Under the pieces are notes generated by a model. That model was not told where the DNA came from and ran no database searches. It saw nothing but the letters and a program-made list of their open reading frames with translations. Position numbers and translations under genes: made by a program. Below, in pieces: positions 9,331 through 17,558 of a DNA stretch of 64,000 bases. Each line of letters begins with the position of its first letter. Positions within the stretch are counted from its first letter, which is position 1. The stretch lies in assembly GCF_004803755.1 (NCBI RefSeq), contig NZ_CP032311.1, positions 1,566,501 to 1,630,500 of the forward strand, in the 5' to 3' direction. The stretch comes from Pseudomonas sp. DG56-2 (GTDB taxonomy: Bacteria; Pseudomonadota; Gammaproteobacteria; Pseudomonadales; Pseudomonadaceae).

Positions 9331-10124
9331 GACTGACCATTAGTCACGAAACCGCGTACCACTATGAAGATCAGGTGCGCACCAGCATCCAGTACCTACG
9401 CTTGACGCCCAGTGACAGTGACCGTCAGCACGTATTGAGCTGGCAATTGGACTTGCCACGGCCGGTGCGGGCGCAGCGAGATCCGTTCGGCAATATCCTC
9501 CATGTGTTGAGCCTGGAAGAGCCGCATTCGGATCTGTTTATCAGTGCGCGTGGTCTGGTGGAAATCGATGAAACCTGTGAAACCGAACATGATGCGCAAT
9601 CACCGTTGCCCTTTCTGCGCTTTACCCGCCTGACCGAGCCTGACGAAGCCTTGCGTGCTTTCGCCAGCCAACTTTGCCGCAAACGACGTGATCGTTCGGC
9701 GTTGATCGAATTGATGGGTGCCCTTAACCAGCACATGGCCTACCGCCCCGGCAGCACCGCAGTCGATACCAGCGCCGCCCAGGCGTTTGCCGCAGGCGCT
9801 GGTGTCTGCCAGGACCACACTCACGCCTTTCTTGCCTGCGTGCGCAGCCTGGGCGTGCCGGCGCGATATGTGTCGGGTTACCTGTTTGACAGTCAAAACC
9901 AGGAAATGGCCAGCCATGCCTGGGCTGAAGCCTGGCTGGACGGTGCCTGGTACAGCTTCGATGTCACCAATCAACTGGCCAGGCCCGAGCGCCATCTCAA
10001 GCTTGCGGTTGGCCTGGACTACCTCGATGCCTGTCCGGTTCGAGGCATGCGTCGTGGTGGCGGTTTCGAGCAGATGCACGCCAAGGTTCTGGTGCTGCCC
10101 GGCCTGAGCGCTCAACAGCAATAA
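9327..10124 (+). CDS. Transglutaminase-like cysteine protease
   Basis: A 265-residue protein with an N-terminal beta domain (Bact_transglu_N, about 1-90) and a transglutaminase core with a complete catalytic triad: Cys161 (GVCQDHTHAF), His197 (SHAWAEAW) and Asp212 (FDVTNQ). There is no signal peptide, so it acts in the cytoplasm. The gene overlaps the alpha-E gene by ATGA. In related operons this enzyme is thought to cleave or ligate the product of the ATP-grasp partner. The proteasome-like Anbu gene often found with this set is not in the window. Confidence 0.93.
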   Translation: MRLTISHETAYHYEDQVRTSIQYLRLTPSDSDRQHVLSWQLDLPRPVRAQRDPFGNILHVLSLEEPHSDLFISARGLVEIDETCETEHDAQSPLPFLRFTRLTEPDEALRAFASQLCRKRRDRSALIELMGALNQHMAYRPGSTAVDTSAAQAFAAGAGVCQDHTHAFLACVRSLGVPARYVSGYLFDSQNQEMASHAWAEAWLDGAWYSFDVTNQLARPERHLKLAVGLDYLDACPVRGMRRGGGFEQMHAKVLVLPGLSAQQQ

Positions 10125-10127
10125 GCC

Positions 10128-10931
10128 TCACGGCTGTTTGCGCGAGGCCATGTGCGTAAGGTAGGCAAGCAGGTCATCGAGCTGCGGATCGCTGAGCACG
10201 TCAGCACTGAAACCGGGCATTTTTGCCTGTGGCCAGCGTCGCAGGCTTTGCGGATCGCGAATGTAACTGCGCAGGAAGGCTGGCTGGAAGTATTCGGTAG
10301 GGTTGTGCGGCAGGTTCAGGTCCGGACCGAACTGTGCGTCGCCAGCGCCATTTAGGCGGTGACAGGCCAGGCAGTTTTTCTGGAACAGGGCAAAACCACG
10401 GTTGATAGCGTCGTCGCTGGCCAGTCGAGCATCCGGTAGCAAGGCCGGGAAACGTTGCGCAACGGGTGCCAGGCGCCGAATGCTGGCAACCTGGAAGGGC
10501 CATTGCTCAGGGCTGATGCCGCCTGCTTGCGGGTTGGTCCATACCAGGTAGAACGGGCCGGCGCTGTGTTTGCCTGCGCCCAGTGCAGGCCAGGGTTTGG
10601 CCGGGTCTTCAACCGCAAGCCAGGCCCGGGCTGGGCCGTTCTTGAGTAAGGGGGCTGCTGGCATCTCTGCGGCAAAGCCATCATCGGCCACGGCCTGAAG
10701 GTGATCCTCCGGCGCGATGCCTTCAAGCAAGACCGCCAGAGGTACGGCGCGGTAATGCATTGTTTTTTTGTAGGAGACGTCGTTGTCGACCTGAATGTCC
10801 TCGGCTTTGGGGTGGGCCAGCAACTGTGCGGTTTGCCAGTGCTGGCTGCCTTTTGCCAGCTCCAGCACGAGTTCGGCCGCCTGCACGGGCAAGCCGAGCA
10901 GCAATAGGCAAAGGATCAGGTAATGGCGCAT
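10128..10931 (-). CDS. Periplasmic c-type cytochrome with N-terminal extra domain
   Basis: A 267-residue protein. Residues 1-18 form a signal peptide (hydrophobic LILCLLLLGL, cleavage near VQA-AE). The C-terminal part holds one class I cytochrome c domain with the heme site CLACH (Cys187, Cys190, His191) and a likely axial Met238 in AKMPGF. The region 20-160 resembles the molybdopterin-oxidoreductase-like binding fold seen in some c-type cytochromes, but no cofactor site is evident. It probably passes electrons in the periplasm; donor and acceptor are unknown. It converges on the transglutaminase gene with 3 bases between stops. The start at 10931 was chosen for the signal peptide. Confidence 0.85.
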   Translation of the reverse strand: MRHYLILCLLLLGLPVQAAELVLELAKGSQHWQTAQLLAHPKAEDIQVDNDVSYKKTMHYRAVPLAVLLEGIAPEDHLQAVADDGFAAEMPAAPLLKNGPARAWLAVEDPAKPWPALGAGKHSAGPFYLVWTNPQAGGISPEQWPFQVASIRRLAPVAQRFPALLPDARLASDDAINRGFALFQKNCLACHRLNGAGDAQFGPDLNLPHNPTEYFQPAFLRSYIRDPQSLRRWPQAKMPGFSADVLSDPQLDDLLAYLTHMASRKQP

Positions 10932-10998
10932 GGGTACGCTCCAGCAGGTCAGGGCTGGCAGAGTACCCGCGCAGGGCTGTAGAGAGCCATAGTGCCGT

Positions 10999-11094
10999 TC
11001 AACCGAACAGGCGTGACAGGTTCGGCACAATCAGCAGTAAGGTGGTGGCGAATAAAATGAGCCCGGCTTGACGTACTTTATGTTGTTTGAACAT
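10999..11094 (-). CDS. 31-residue hydrophobic small protein
   Basis: A short frame coding for MFKQHKVRQAGLILFATTLL and 11 further residues ending SRLFG: a basic N-terminus and one hydrophobic helix, as in a small membrane protein. A purine-rich AAGGCGG precedes the ATG at a suitable distance. It lies 67 bases upstream of, and on the same strand as, the cytochrome c gene. Support is the RBS, the composition and my impression that similar peptides occur in other pseudomonads; this needs comparative data. Confidence 0.5.
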   Translation of the reverse strand: MFKQHKVRQAGLILFATTLLLIVPNLSRLFG

Positions 11095-11458
11095 GGCTGA
11101 CCGCCTTCTTGTTGTTATTCCTGAGTGCCCAGTGGCTTCCTTGTCGTCGATCCGGCAAACATGGTTAATGCGGTTTGACGTCCAGACGCGAACCTCTGTT
11201 ATTGGGTATACCTCTAACCTTAGGGTCAACGTCACCCATGTTTTAGAACGCTTTCGTATTTATATATAGCTAGCCCTGAATATTTTGCTATGAGGCCTTA
11301 TGCCATCTAGTAACTATCCCCCTGCTAGACGCTTGCAAAGGTTCTGCACCCAGGTGCGTTAAAAATGACCGTTCGTCAGCGCATCATACTTGCTTACAAG
11401 CCTTATTCGGGGCAGGCTTTAGGGGGCAATCCCGCCTTTGTCGTTCAGGACTATTTTT
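11095..11458. other. Intergenic region without recognisable gene
   Basis: A 364-base stretch between the small membrane ORF and the amidotransferase gene. It is more AT-rich than its surroundings (around 11250-11300) and presumably carries the two divergent promoters. No convincing -35/-10 pair with normal spacing and no RNA gene was recognised. Confidence 0.4.
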
Positions 11459-12196
11459 ATGTCGCTACGCATCTGCATCCTGGAAACCGACGTCCTGCGA
11501 CCCGAGTTGGTCGATCAATATCAGGGCTACGGACGGATGTTCGAGCAGTTGTTCGCAAGTCAGCCGATTGCGGCCGAGTTTGACGTGTTCAACGTGATGA
11601 ATGGCGACTATCCCGCCGATGACCAAGTGTTTGACGCGTACCTTGTAACGGGTAGCAAAGCCGACTCTTTCGGCACCGATCCGTGGATTGAAACCCTGAA
11701 GGCTTATTTGCTCGCGCGCTATAACCGGGGCGACAAGTTGCTGGGTGTGTGTTTCGGGCATCAGGTGCTGGCATTGGTGCTGGGCGGTAAGACTGCACGC
11801 TCAGCCCAAGGTTGGGGCCTGGGTGTGCATCGCTATCAGTTGGCGGGCAAGGCCCCCTGGATGGACCCGACCGTCTCCGAGCTGACCTTGCTGATCAGCC
11901 ATCAGGACCAGGTCACTGAATTGCCGGCCAACGCCACGGTTATCGCTTCCAGCGATTTCTGTCCGTATGCGGCCTACCATATCGCTGATCAGGTGCTGTG
12001 CTTCCAGGGCCATCCGGAGTTCGTCCACGACTATTCGCGGGCGCTGCTGGACCTGCGCCAGCAGAGCCTGGGCCAGGAGGTCTACCAGAAAGCGGTGGCC
12101 AGCCTGACGCAAGAGCACCAGGGTGGCTTGGTCGGCGAATGGATGCTGCGCTTCGTTGCGCACCAACAACTGGCTAAAGCCAGCCTGAGCGCTTGA
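11459..12196 (+). CDS. Class I glutamine amidotransferase-like protein
   Basis: A 245-residue protein with a single class I glutamine amidotransferase domain. The nucleophile elbow LLGVCFGHQVLAL places the catalytic Cys at 98, and QGHPEF supplies the His and Glu of the triad. There is no synthetase domain, so it is a stand-alone GMP-synthase-subunit-like enzyme of unknown acceptor. The start at 11459 gives the typical SLRICILETD opening; its RBS is weak. The 3' end overlaps the convergent corA-like gene by 23 bases. Confidence 0.88.
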   Translation: MSLRICILETDVLRPELVDQYQGYGRMFEQLFASQPIAAEFDVFNVMNGDYPADDQVFDAYLVTGSKADSFGTDPWIETLKAYLLARYNRGDKLLGVCFGHQVLALVLGGKTARSAQGWGLGVHRYQLAGKAPWMDPTVSELTLLISHQDQVTELPANATVIASSDFCPYAAYHIADQVLCFQGHPEFVHDYSRALLDLRQQSLGQEVYQKAVASLTQEHQGGLVGEWMLRFVAHQQLAKASLSA

Positions 12197-13145
12197 AGCT
12201 GGCAAATAGCGCCGTGCACCCCACGACGATTCCGCCCAGTACGGCAAAGTAGCCGTAATGCCAGCTAAGCTCCGGCATGTTCTGGAAGTTCATCCCGTAG
12301 ATACCTGCCACGGCGGTGGGAAATGCCAGGATCGCCGCCCAGGCGGCGAACTTGCGTTGCACGATGCTTTGGCGTGATGACTCCAGCAGCATGCCGATCT
12401 CGATGGTCTGGCTGGCAATGTCGCGAATCCCGGTCAGGTCTTCCATCTGCCGGGTGACGTGAATCTGCACATCGCGAAAATACGGGCGCATGTTCTTGTC
12501 GATGAACGGGAAGGCCAGGCGTTGCAGTTCTTCACTGATCTCCACCATCGGTGCCACGTAGCGGCGCAGACGCAACAGGTCACGACGCAGGCTGTGCAGG
12601 CGGCGGATATCATCTTCCTGGAGCGAATTGCTGAGCACGCTCTGTTCCAGCTCTTCGATTTCGCCATGAATGGCTTCGCTGACCGGTTGATAGTTTTCGG
12701 TGACAAAGTCGAGCAGGGCATACAACACGAAGTCTTCGCCATGCTCTAGCAGCAATGGTCGTGCCTCGCAGCGCTGGCGGACCAGGGCATAGGATTTGGA
12801 GTGACCGTTGCGGCAGGTAATGATGTAGCCATTACCGGCAAAGATGTGGGTTTCGATGAATTCCAGTTTGCCTTCGTGGCGTACGGGTGAATAAGTGACG
12901 ATGAACAGTGCGTCGCCAAAGGTTTCCAGCTTTGGCCGGCTGTGCTTTTCCAAGGCATCTTCAATGGCCAGTTCATGCAGGTTGAACTGGCATTGCAGGT
13001 TGGCGAGTTCCTGGGCGTTGGGTTCTTCCAGCCCTATCCAGACGAAGTGGCCAGGCTTGCTGGCCCACAGGCTGCCTTCATCGATACTGATATTGGTGAC
13101 TTTTCTGCCGGCGCTGTATACCGCCGCCGCAACGACGCGTCCCAT
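12174..13145 (-). CDS. corA: CorA-family divalent cation transporter
   Basis: A 323-residue protein of the CorA family. It has a large cytoplasmic domain rich in helices (1-260) and two C-terminal transmembrane helices. The signature YGMNF follows the first helix, then a short acidic loop NMPE and the second helix. Members form pentameric Mg2+ (also Co2+/Ni2+) channels, and length and motif fit that role. The start at 13145 (MGRVVAAAVYSAG) is preferred to an upstream in-frame start at 13271. Regulation is not visible. Confidence 0.9.
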   Translation of the reverse strand: MGRVVAAAVYSAGRKVTNISIDEGSLWASKPGHFVWIGLEEPNAQELANLQCQFNLHELAIEDALEKHSRPKLETFGDALFIVTYSPVRHEGKLEFIETHIFAGNGYIITCRNGHSKSYALVRQRCEARPLLLEHGEDFVLYALLDFVTENYQPVSEAIHGEIEELEQSVLSNSLQEDDIRRLHSLRRDLLRLRRYVAPMVEISEELQRLAFPFIDKNMRPYFRDVQIHVTRQMEDLTGIRDIASQTIEIGMLLESSRQSIVQRKFAAWAAILAFPTAVAGIYGMNFQNMPELSWHYGYFAVLGGIVVGCTALFASFKRSGWL

Positions 13146-13210
13146 GGTAGCTCGCTTATTCTGATGACCGTGCCAGTAGCTTGGTCTGCCCCGCAGAATT
13201 GAGCAACCGT

Positions 13211-13933
13211 TCAGGCCTGATGCAATTCCACTTCCATCAGATCGATGCAGCGTTGCATCTGCATGCGGCATTGTTCAGCCAGAGCAGGTACATCCTGTTG
13301 GGTCAGGCCGCTGGTGGGAATCGGGGGCAGGGAGCGGATGATAACTTTGCTGCGCCGCCAGCTGTTCAGGTTCAGTCGGTAGGCGTAGCGACTGACGCAC
13401 ACCGGCACGATCGGCACGCCGGCTTCCACGGCCATGTGGAAGGCGCCTTTCTTGAATGGTATCAACTGCTCGCCAGCATTGCGGGTGCCTTCGGGAAACA
13501 CCCAGATCGAGGTGTCATCTTCACGCAAGGTGCGCGTAGTGGTCTGCATGGCGCGCCGCGCATGGTAGGCGTTGCCGCGATCGATCAGCACATTGCCGCC
13601 CAGCCAGAACAGTTGACCGAACAGCGGAACCCACTTCAGGCTCTTTTTGCCGATGCACACGGTACGTGGCGGCACCACATGCCCCAGCACGAACAAGTCA
13701 TGGTTGGATTGGTGGTTGGCAACGATCACACAGCCGGGAGGCTGGTCGAACAACGGGCCGACCTCCGCCTTTACATCCAGGCGCATCAGCCAGGTGGCTG
13801 GCAGGCCGTAGAGACGGGCGAAAATTCGGCTGTTGTCCGGATTGAATGGCCGGCACAGGCCAATCAATACACCGACCACGCCGATCACAACAAAATGCAG
13901 CCCCAACAAGAGCATGCGTGTAAGAAAAAGCAT
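13211..13933 (-). CDS. 1-acyl-sn-glycerol-3-phosphate acyltransferase (PlsC-like)
   Basis: A 240-residue membrane-associated enzyme with an N-terminal hydrophobic anchor (about 2-22). Acyltransferase motifs I (NHQSNHD, the HX4D catalytic pair) and III (FPEGTRN) are present, with motif II-like GNVLIDRGN between them and a late VPIVPV motif. It transfers a second acyl chain to lysophosphatidic acid at the inner membrane to make phosphatidic acid. Pseudomonas carries several PlsC paralogs, so it may be secondary. It lies 65 bases upstream of corA on the same strand. Confidence 0.9.
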   Translation of the reverse strand: MLFLTRMLLLGLHFVVIGVVGVLIGLCRPFNPDNSRIFARLYGLPATWLMRLDVKAEVGPLFDQPPGCVIVANHQSNHDLFVLGHVVPPRTVCIGKKSLKWVPLFGQLFWLGGNVLIDRGNAYHARRAMQTTTRTLREDDTSIWVFPEGTRNAGEQLIPFKKGAFHMAVEAGVPIVPVCVSRYAYRLNLNSWRRSKVIIRSLPPIPTSGLTQQDVPALAEQCRMQMQRCIDLMEVELHQA

Positions 13934-14012
13934 TTTACGACTCGCAATTGGCAAACGCGGCGCAGTGTACGGGTGTGCACTTGCGTGGGCAAACGCTCAA
14001 TGCGGTCGTAGG

Positions 14013-14043
14013 GGCCTGATTTGTAAACAAAAGCAATCAGGCC
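14013..14043 (-). terminator. Hairpin downstream of the crotonase gene
   Basis: A 9-bp perfect stem (GGCCTGATT and its complement) with a 13-base loop, placed 11 bases after the minus-strand crotonase stop. The trailing T-run is poor, so terminator function is likely but not certain. Confidence 0.5.
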
Positions 14044-14053
14044 TTGGTAGGGG

Positions 14054-14743
14054 TCAGGCCAAATGTTCCTGGTCACGGATGATCGCGTCATCCAGCGCCT
14101 CGAGCAGCGCTTTACGCACTTTGAGCTTGGTGTGTTTGTGCGCGTTCATGTTGATCTTCTTCAACTGCCGCGCAGCAGCCAGTGCGGCGTCCTGCAGTTG
14201 CTCGGCCGCCACCACTTTGTCGAGGAAGCCGGCATCCACGGCGCTTGCCGGGTCGAACATTTCGGCGTTGATCACCGAGCGATGGAAGGCCGAGCGGCGC
14301 AGGCGATCACGGGCCAGTTCGATACCGGCGTGGTGCATGGTCATGCCGATCTGTACTTCGTTGAGGCCAATGCTGAACGGACCTTCGACGCCAATCCGGT
14401 AATCGGCCGAAAGCAGCAGGAATGCACCCTTCGCCACGGCATGGCCTGGGCAGGCAACAATGATCGGAAACGGATGCGCGAGCATGCGACGCGCCAGGGT
14501 CGAACCTGCGGTGACCAGGCTGACGGCTTCTTTCGGGCCGCTGGTCATGACCTTGAGGTCATAGCCACCGGAAAGAATGCCCGGCTGGCCAGTGATGATT
14601 ACCACTGCACGATCCTGCACCGCTTGGTCCAGCGCCGCGTTGAAGGCGGCAATCACGGCTGGAGAAATGGCATTGACCTTGCCGTTGTTCAGGGTCAGGG
14701 TCGCATTGCCGTCTTCGAGGTGGTAGGTAATCAGCTCACTCAT
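14054..14743 (-). CDS. Crotonase/enoyl-CoA hydratase family protein
   Basis: A 229-residue cytosolic crotonase-fold protein. Oxyanion-hole regions are seen at LSGGYDLKVM and HAVAKGAFLLLSADYRIG; the acidic residue in IGLNEVQIGM corresponds to the first catalytic Glu of enoyl-CoA hydratase. The second catalytic Glu (in the GAGG helix of true hydratases) is replaced here (MHHAGIELAR). The reaction may therefore be isomerisation or another CoA-ester conversion rather than simple hydration. Monocistronic; AGGAAC lies 8 bases before the ATG. Confidence 0.85.
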   Translation of the reverse strand: MSELITYHLEDGNATLTLNNGKVNAISPAVIAAFNAALDQAVQDRAVVIITGQPGILSGGYDLKVMTSGPKEAVSLVTAGSTLARRMLAHPFPIIVACPGHAVAKGAFLLLSADYRIGVEGPFSIGLNEVQIGMTMHHAGIELARDRLRRSAFHRSVINAEMFDPASAVDAGFLDKVVAAEQLQDAALAAARQLKKINMNAHKHTKLKVRKALLEALDDAIIRDQEHLA

Positions 14744-15044
14744 GACACAGTTCCTAAAGGGAGAGTGGGGCAGACGTTACTCAGGCTGGACGGCGAGGTA
14801 AAGCGCTGTGACTGACTGACCGGTCAGCGTTTGGCTGCTTTGCCGTGCAGGCTGGGGATAATTCGCTGTGCAGGTGCCTGAGGGCTGCCGAAGCACTCCA
14901 GAGATTGGCGACTTTGCCCTGCGCGCCGCGCTATTTCGCTGGATCAGCTTAAATATATGAAAATTCTGAAAAAAAGCTTTGCCATCAAACCCTCTTTCGA
15001 CTACATTAGCGCGCCTCGACAGGCTGAACAGCTTGAAGAGAAAC
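14744..15044. other. Intergenic region upstream of tRNA-Ser
   Basis: About 300 bases between the crotonase start and tRNA-Ser. It should hold the crotonase promoter and the tRNA promoter. An AT-rich stretch at 14945-14985 may be the tRNA upstream element. No open frame with coding character was seen. Confidence 0.4.
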
Positions 15045-15134
15045 GGTGAAGTGTCCGAGTGGCTGAAGGAGCACGCCTGGAAAGTGTGTATACAGGAAAC
15101 TGTATCAAGGGTTCGAATCCCTTCTTCACCGCCA
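15045..15134 (+). tRNA. tRNA-Ser(GGA)
   Basis: A 90-base type II tRNA with encoded CCA. The acceptor stem GGTGAAG pairs with CTTCACC at 15124-15130, the anticodon loop is CTGGAAA in a 5-bp stem, the variable arm is long (TATACAG...CTGTATC), and the T-arm AAGGGTTCGAATCCCTT is standard. Anticodon GGA reads serine codons TCC and TCT. Confidence 0.95.
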
Positions 15135-15144
15135 CATTTAAAAG

Positions 15145-15176
15145 AGCCCCCGATCTGCAAAGGTCGGGGGCTTTTT
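15145..15176 (+). terminator. Rho-independent terminator after tRNA-Ser
   Basis: A 9-bp stem AGCCCCCGA / TCGGGGGCT with a 10-base loop, followed by TTTTT, starting 11 bases after the tRNA. Confidence 0.9.
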
Positions 15177-15272
15177 GCATTTGCACGCCGCCATGAGGCC
15201 GCAGCCGCGGCGCTGCCGGTCGCGTGGAAAGCCCGCGTCTACCGACAGTTTGCCCCCAGCGGCAGTGGATGG

Positions 15273-17402
15273 TTAGAAGTTCACCGACGCCGAGAGGCGC
15301 GCAGTTCTCGGTGCGCCTTGAAACAGGTAGGCATCGCCCAGGTATTCACCGGCGTCACGCCAGTAGCGCTTGTCGAAAACGTTATCGACCATCAGCCGCA
15401 GCGTTGTGTCGTAGCCACCTATCTTTGTCGTATAGCGGCTGCCGAGGTCGAACACGGCATAGCTGCCCACTTGCACTGATCCCGCCTGATTGGCGTACTT
15501 GCTGGCGCTGTAGCGCGCCCCGCCCAACAAGGCCAGGCCGGAAATCGGCAGGCTGTAGTCGGCCTGCAATGCGGCGCGGAAGTTGGGTACGTTGATCACC
15601 TGGTGATCTTCATAGTCAGCGGTGCCACTGTTCTTCACCCGGGCGCGGATGGCGGCAGCGCTGGCATTGATCTGCAGGCGCTCGGTGACCCAGCCGCTGG
15701 CGCCCAGTTCCAGGCCGATGTTCTTTTGCTGGCCTTGTTGCACGTAGGTGAAGTGGCCTGCGCCGTCCGGGCGGGAATACTGATAGGCCTGGCGCAGTTG
15801 GAACAAGGCCGCACTCAAGCTCAAGCGCTGCCAGTCACGCTTGATGCCGACTTCCAGTTGGTGCGAAAGGGTGGGAGCGAGAATTTCGGCGATGTTGGTG
15901 GCGAACCAAGGCGCTGTGCCTCCGGATGAGATGCCTTTGCTGTAGCTGCTATACAGGCTGATATCCGGGCGCGGCTTGTAGATCACGGCAGCATTGGGCA
16001 GGAGTTGGTAGTCGCGGGTATGGCGACCAGGGGTGCCGTCTTCATCGAAGGTTTTCTCGTCCAGCCGCACCAGGCGCGCGCCGAGCACGGTCTGCCAGTG
16101 TTCGTTGAAGCTGATTCGGTCGCTGGCAAACAGGCCGTATTGGCGACTGTCCAGGCGGCGCGTGCTGGAGCCAACGGTTTTGTTGGACGGTGGCAGCACG
16201 GGTGTTGGCTGATAAATATTGCCGCTGCCGAGCCATTCGTTGAAGTAGGGGCGTTGGTCGAGGGTGCGGCGTTGCGCACTGGCGCCGACAGTCAACTCGT
16301 GGGCTAACCCCATGGAGTCGAAACGACCATTGAGCGCTGCCTGCGCTTCGTCGGTACGGCGGGTGTCGTCGGGGCTGCGATAGTCATAAATGTCGTAGTC
16401 GCCGGCGCCGCTGAAGTAGGCGCCCTCGCTCGATCCCCAGGCGAAGGCGCTGTAATCATCGATCACCACTTTGCTGCGTGAGGCGCTGAGCGTGCCACTC
16501 CAGGTATCGTTAAAGCGATACTCGAAACGCCCACCCAGGTTCAGGGAGTCAATGGTCACCGGCTTGGCCCAGCGCTGGTAGGCCAGGCGGTCGTGAGGGT
16601 CAATATCGTGCGGCAGGCTGGTGCCGCCCAGCAGTTGATAGCCCGGCACCGAGCGTTGTTCGCGCTGCTGGTATTCAGCATCGAGTTGCAGCACGGCGTC
16701 GGGGTTGATCTGCCAGTCGAAGGCCAGCGCGGCAAAGTCGCGTTTGCCGTCGGCATGGTCGACATAGGAGCGGATGTCTTCGTGTGCCAGGTTGGCGCGC
16801 AGGCCGAATTGACGCTCACTGCCGAACCAGCCGCCCAGGTCGGTGGCGATATAGCGCTCGCCATCATCGTTGCTCGATACGGTTAGCGAACGGACGTTTT
16901 CGGGGCGCTTGGTCACGTAGTTGATCAGCCCGCCGGGCTCGGCAACGCCGCTTTGCAGGCCGGACAGCCCCTTGAGTAACTCAACCTGCTGTTTGTTCTC
17001 CAGGGCTACATTCTGCTCACCGGCAATGGTCTGGCCATTGATCTTGTAGCTGCTGGCAGCATTGAGCTCGAAGCCGCGCACGTTGAAGTTTTCGTAGTAG
17101 CCGATCGGTGCGTAGCTTTCGCCCACCGATGCATCGCTCTGCAGCACTTCGCTGAGCTTTCGTACCTGCCGGTCCGCCAACAATTGCTCGCTGAATACCG
17201 CCACTGACGCTGGGGTGTCGAGCAGGGACGCCGGGGCAAAACCGCTAACCGAGGCCTCCTGTACCTGATAGCCCTCGCTGTAGGCCTCAGACACCTGCAG
17301 CGGTGCCAGGGTGATGCTCTCCTGGGCCAGGCTTGGACACGCGGGCAGGGCCAAACTCAAACCGAGCAGGCTCAGGGGTAGGCGAGGGCGCAGCAGGGTC
17401 AT
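15273..17402 (-). CDS. TonB-dependent siderophore receptor
   Basis: A 709-residue outer-membrane receptor. Signal peptide at about 1-26 (PLSLLGLSLALPACPSLAQ). The plug domain follows (about 50-160; ASVAVFSEQLLADRQVRKLSEVL and PGGLINYVTKRP), then a 22-strand barrel ending in the expected aromatic C-terminus (ARLSASVNF). The siderophore-receptor subfamily is indicated by NFNVRGFELN and DNVFDKRYWRD. It lacks an N-terminal signalling domain, so it is not a FecA/FpvA-type transducer. The ligand is unknown; no siderophore synthesis gene is nearby. AAGGAG precedes the ATG. No clear Fur box was found upstream. Confidence 0.92.
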   Translation of the reverse strand: MTLLRPRLPLSLLGLSLALPACPSLAQESITLAPLQVSEAYSEGYQVQEASVSGFAPASLLDTPASVAVFSEQLLADRQVRKLSEVLQSDASVGESYAPIGYYENFNVRGFELNAASSYKINGQTIAGEQNVALENKQQVELLKGLSGLQSGVAEPGGLINYVTKRPENVRSLTVSSNDDGERYIATDLGGWFGSERQFGLRANLAHEDIRSYVDHADGKRDFAALAFDWQINPDAVLQLDAEYQQREQRSVPGYQLLGGTSLPHDIDPHDRLAYQRWAKPVTIDSLNLGGRFEYRFNDTWSGTLSASRSKVVIDDYSAFAWGSSEGAYFSGAGDYDIYDYRSPDDTRRTDEAQAALNGRFDSMGLAHELTVGASAQRRTLDQRPYFNEWLGSGNIYQPTPVLPPSNKTVGSSTRRLDSRQYGLFASDRISFNEHWQTVLGARLVRLDEKTFDEDGTPGRHTRDYQLLPNAAVIYKPRPDISLYSSYSKGISSGGTAPWFATNIAEILAPTLSHQLEVGIKRDWQRLSLSAALFQLRQAYQYSRPDGAGHFTYVQQGQQKNIGLELGASGWVTERLQINASAAAIRARVKNSGTADYEDHQVINVPNFRAALQADYSLPISGLALLGGARYSASKYANQAGSVQVGSYAVFDLGSRYTTKIGGYDTTLRLMVDNVFDKRYWRDAGEYLGDAYLFQGAPRTARLSASVNF

Positions 17403-17493
17403 GCAAGAAGCTCCTTGAAAGCAGGCAGCAAACGCGCCGCCAGCTTTTGTTCGCTGTTGCGCGGCGTAACTTCGGTTGACTGCTGGGTGTCAG

Positions 17494-17518
17494 GCCTGCC
17501 GGCATTGCGCCGGCAGGC
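17494..17518. terminator. 10-bp GC-rich hairpin between MFS and TonB receptor genes
   Basis: Bases 17494-17503 are exactly complementary to 17509-17518, with a 5-base loop. It lies after the MFS gene stop and before the receptor start on the minus strand. No T-run follows, so it may be a weak terminator or an mRNA-stabilising hairpin. Confidence 0.45.
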
Positions 17519-17558
17519 GGGGGCGCATCTTAGCAGGCTTGATGCGCTGGGTAGCGGC

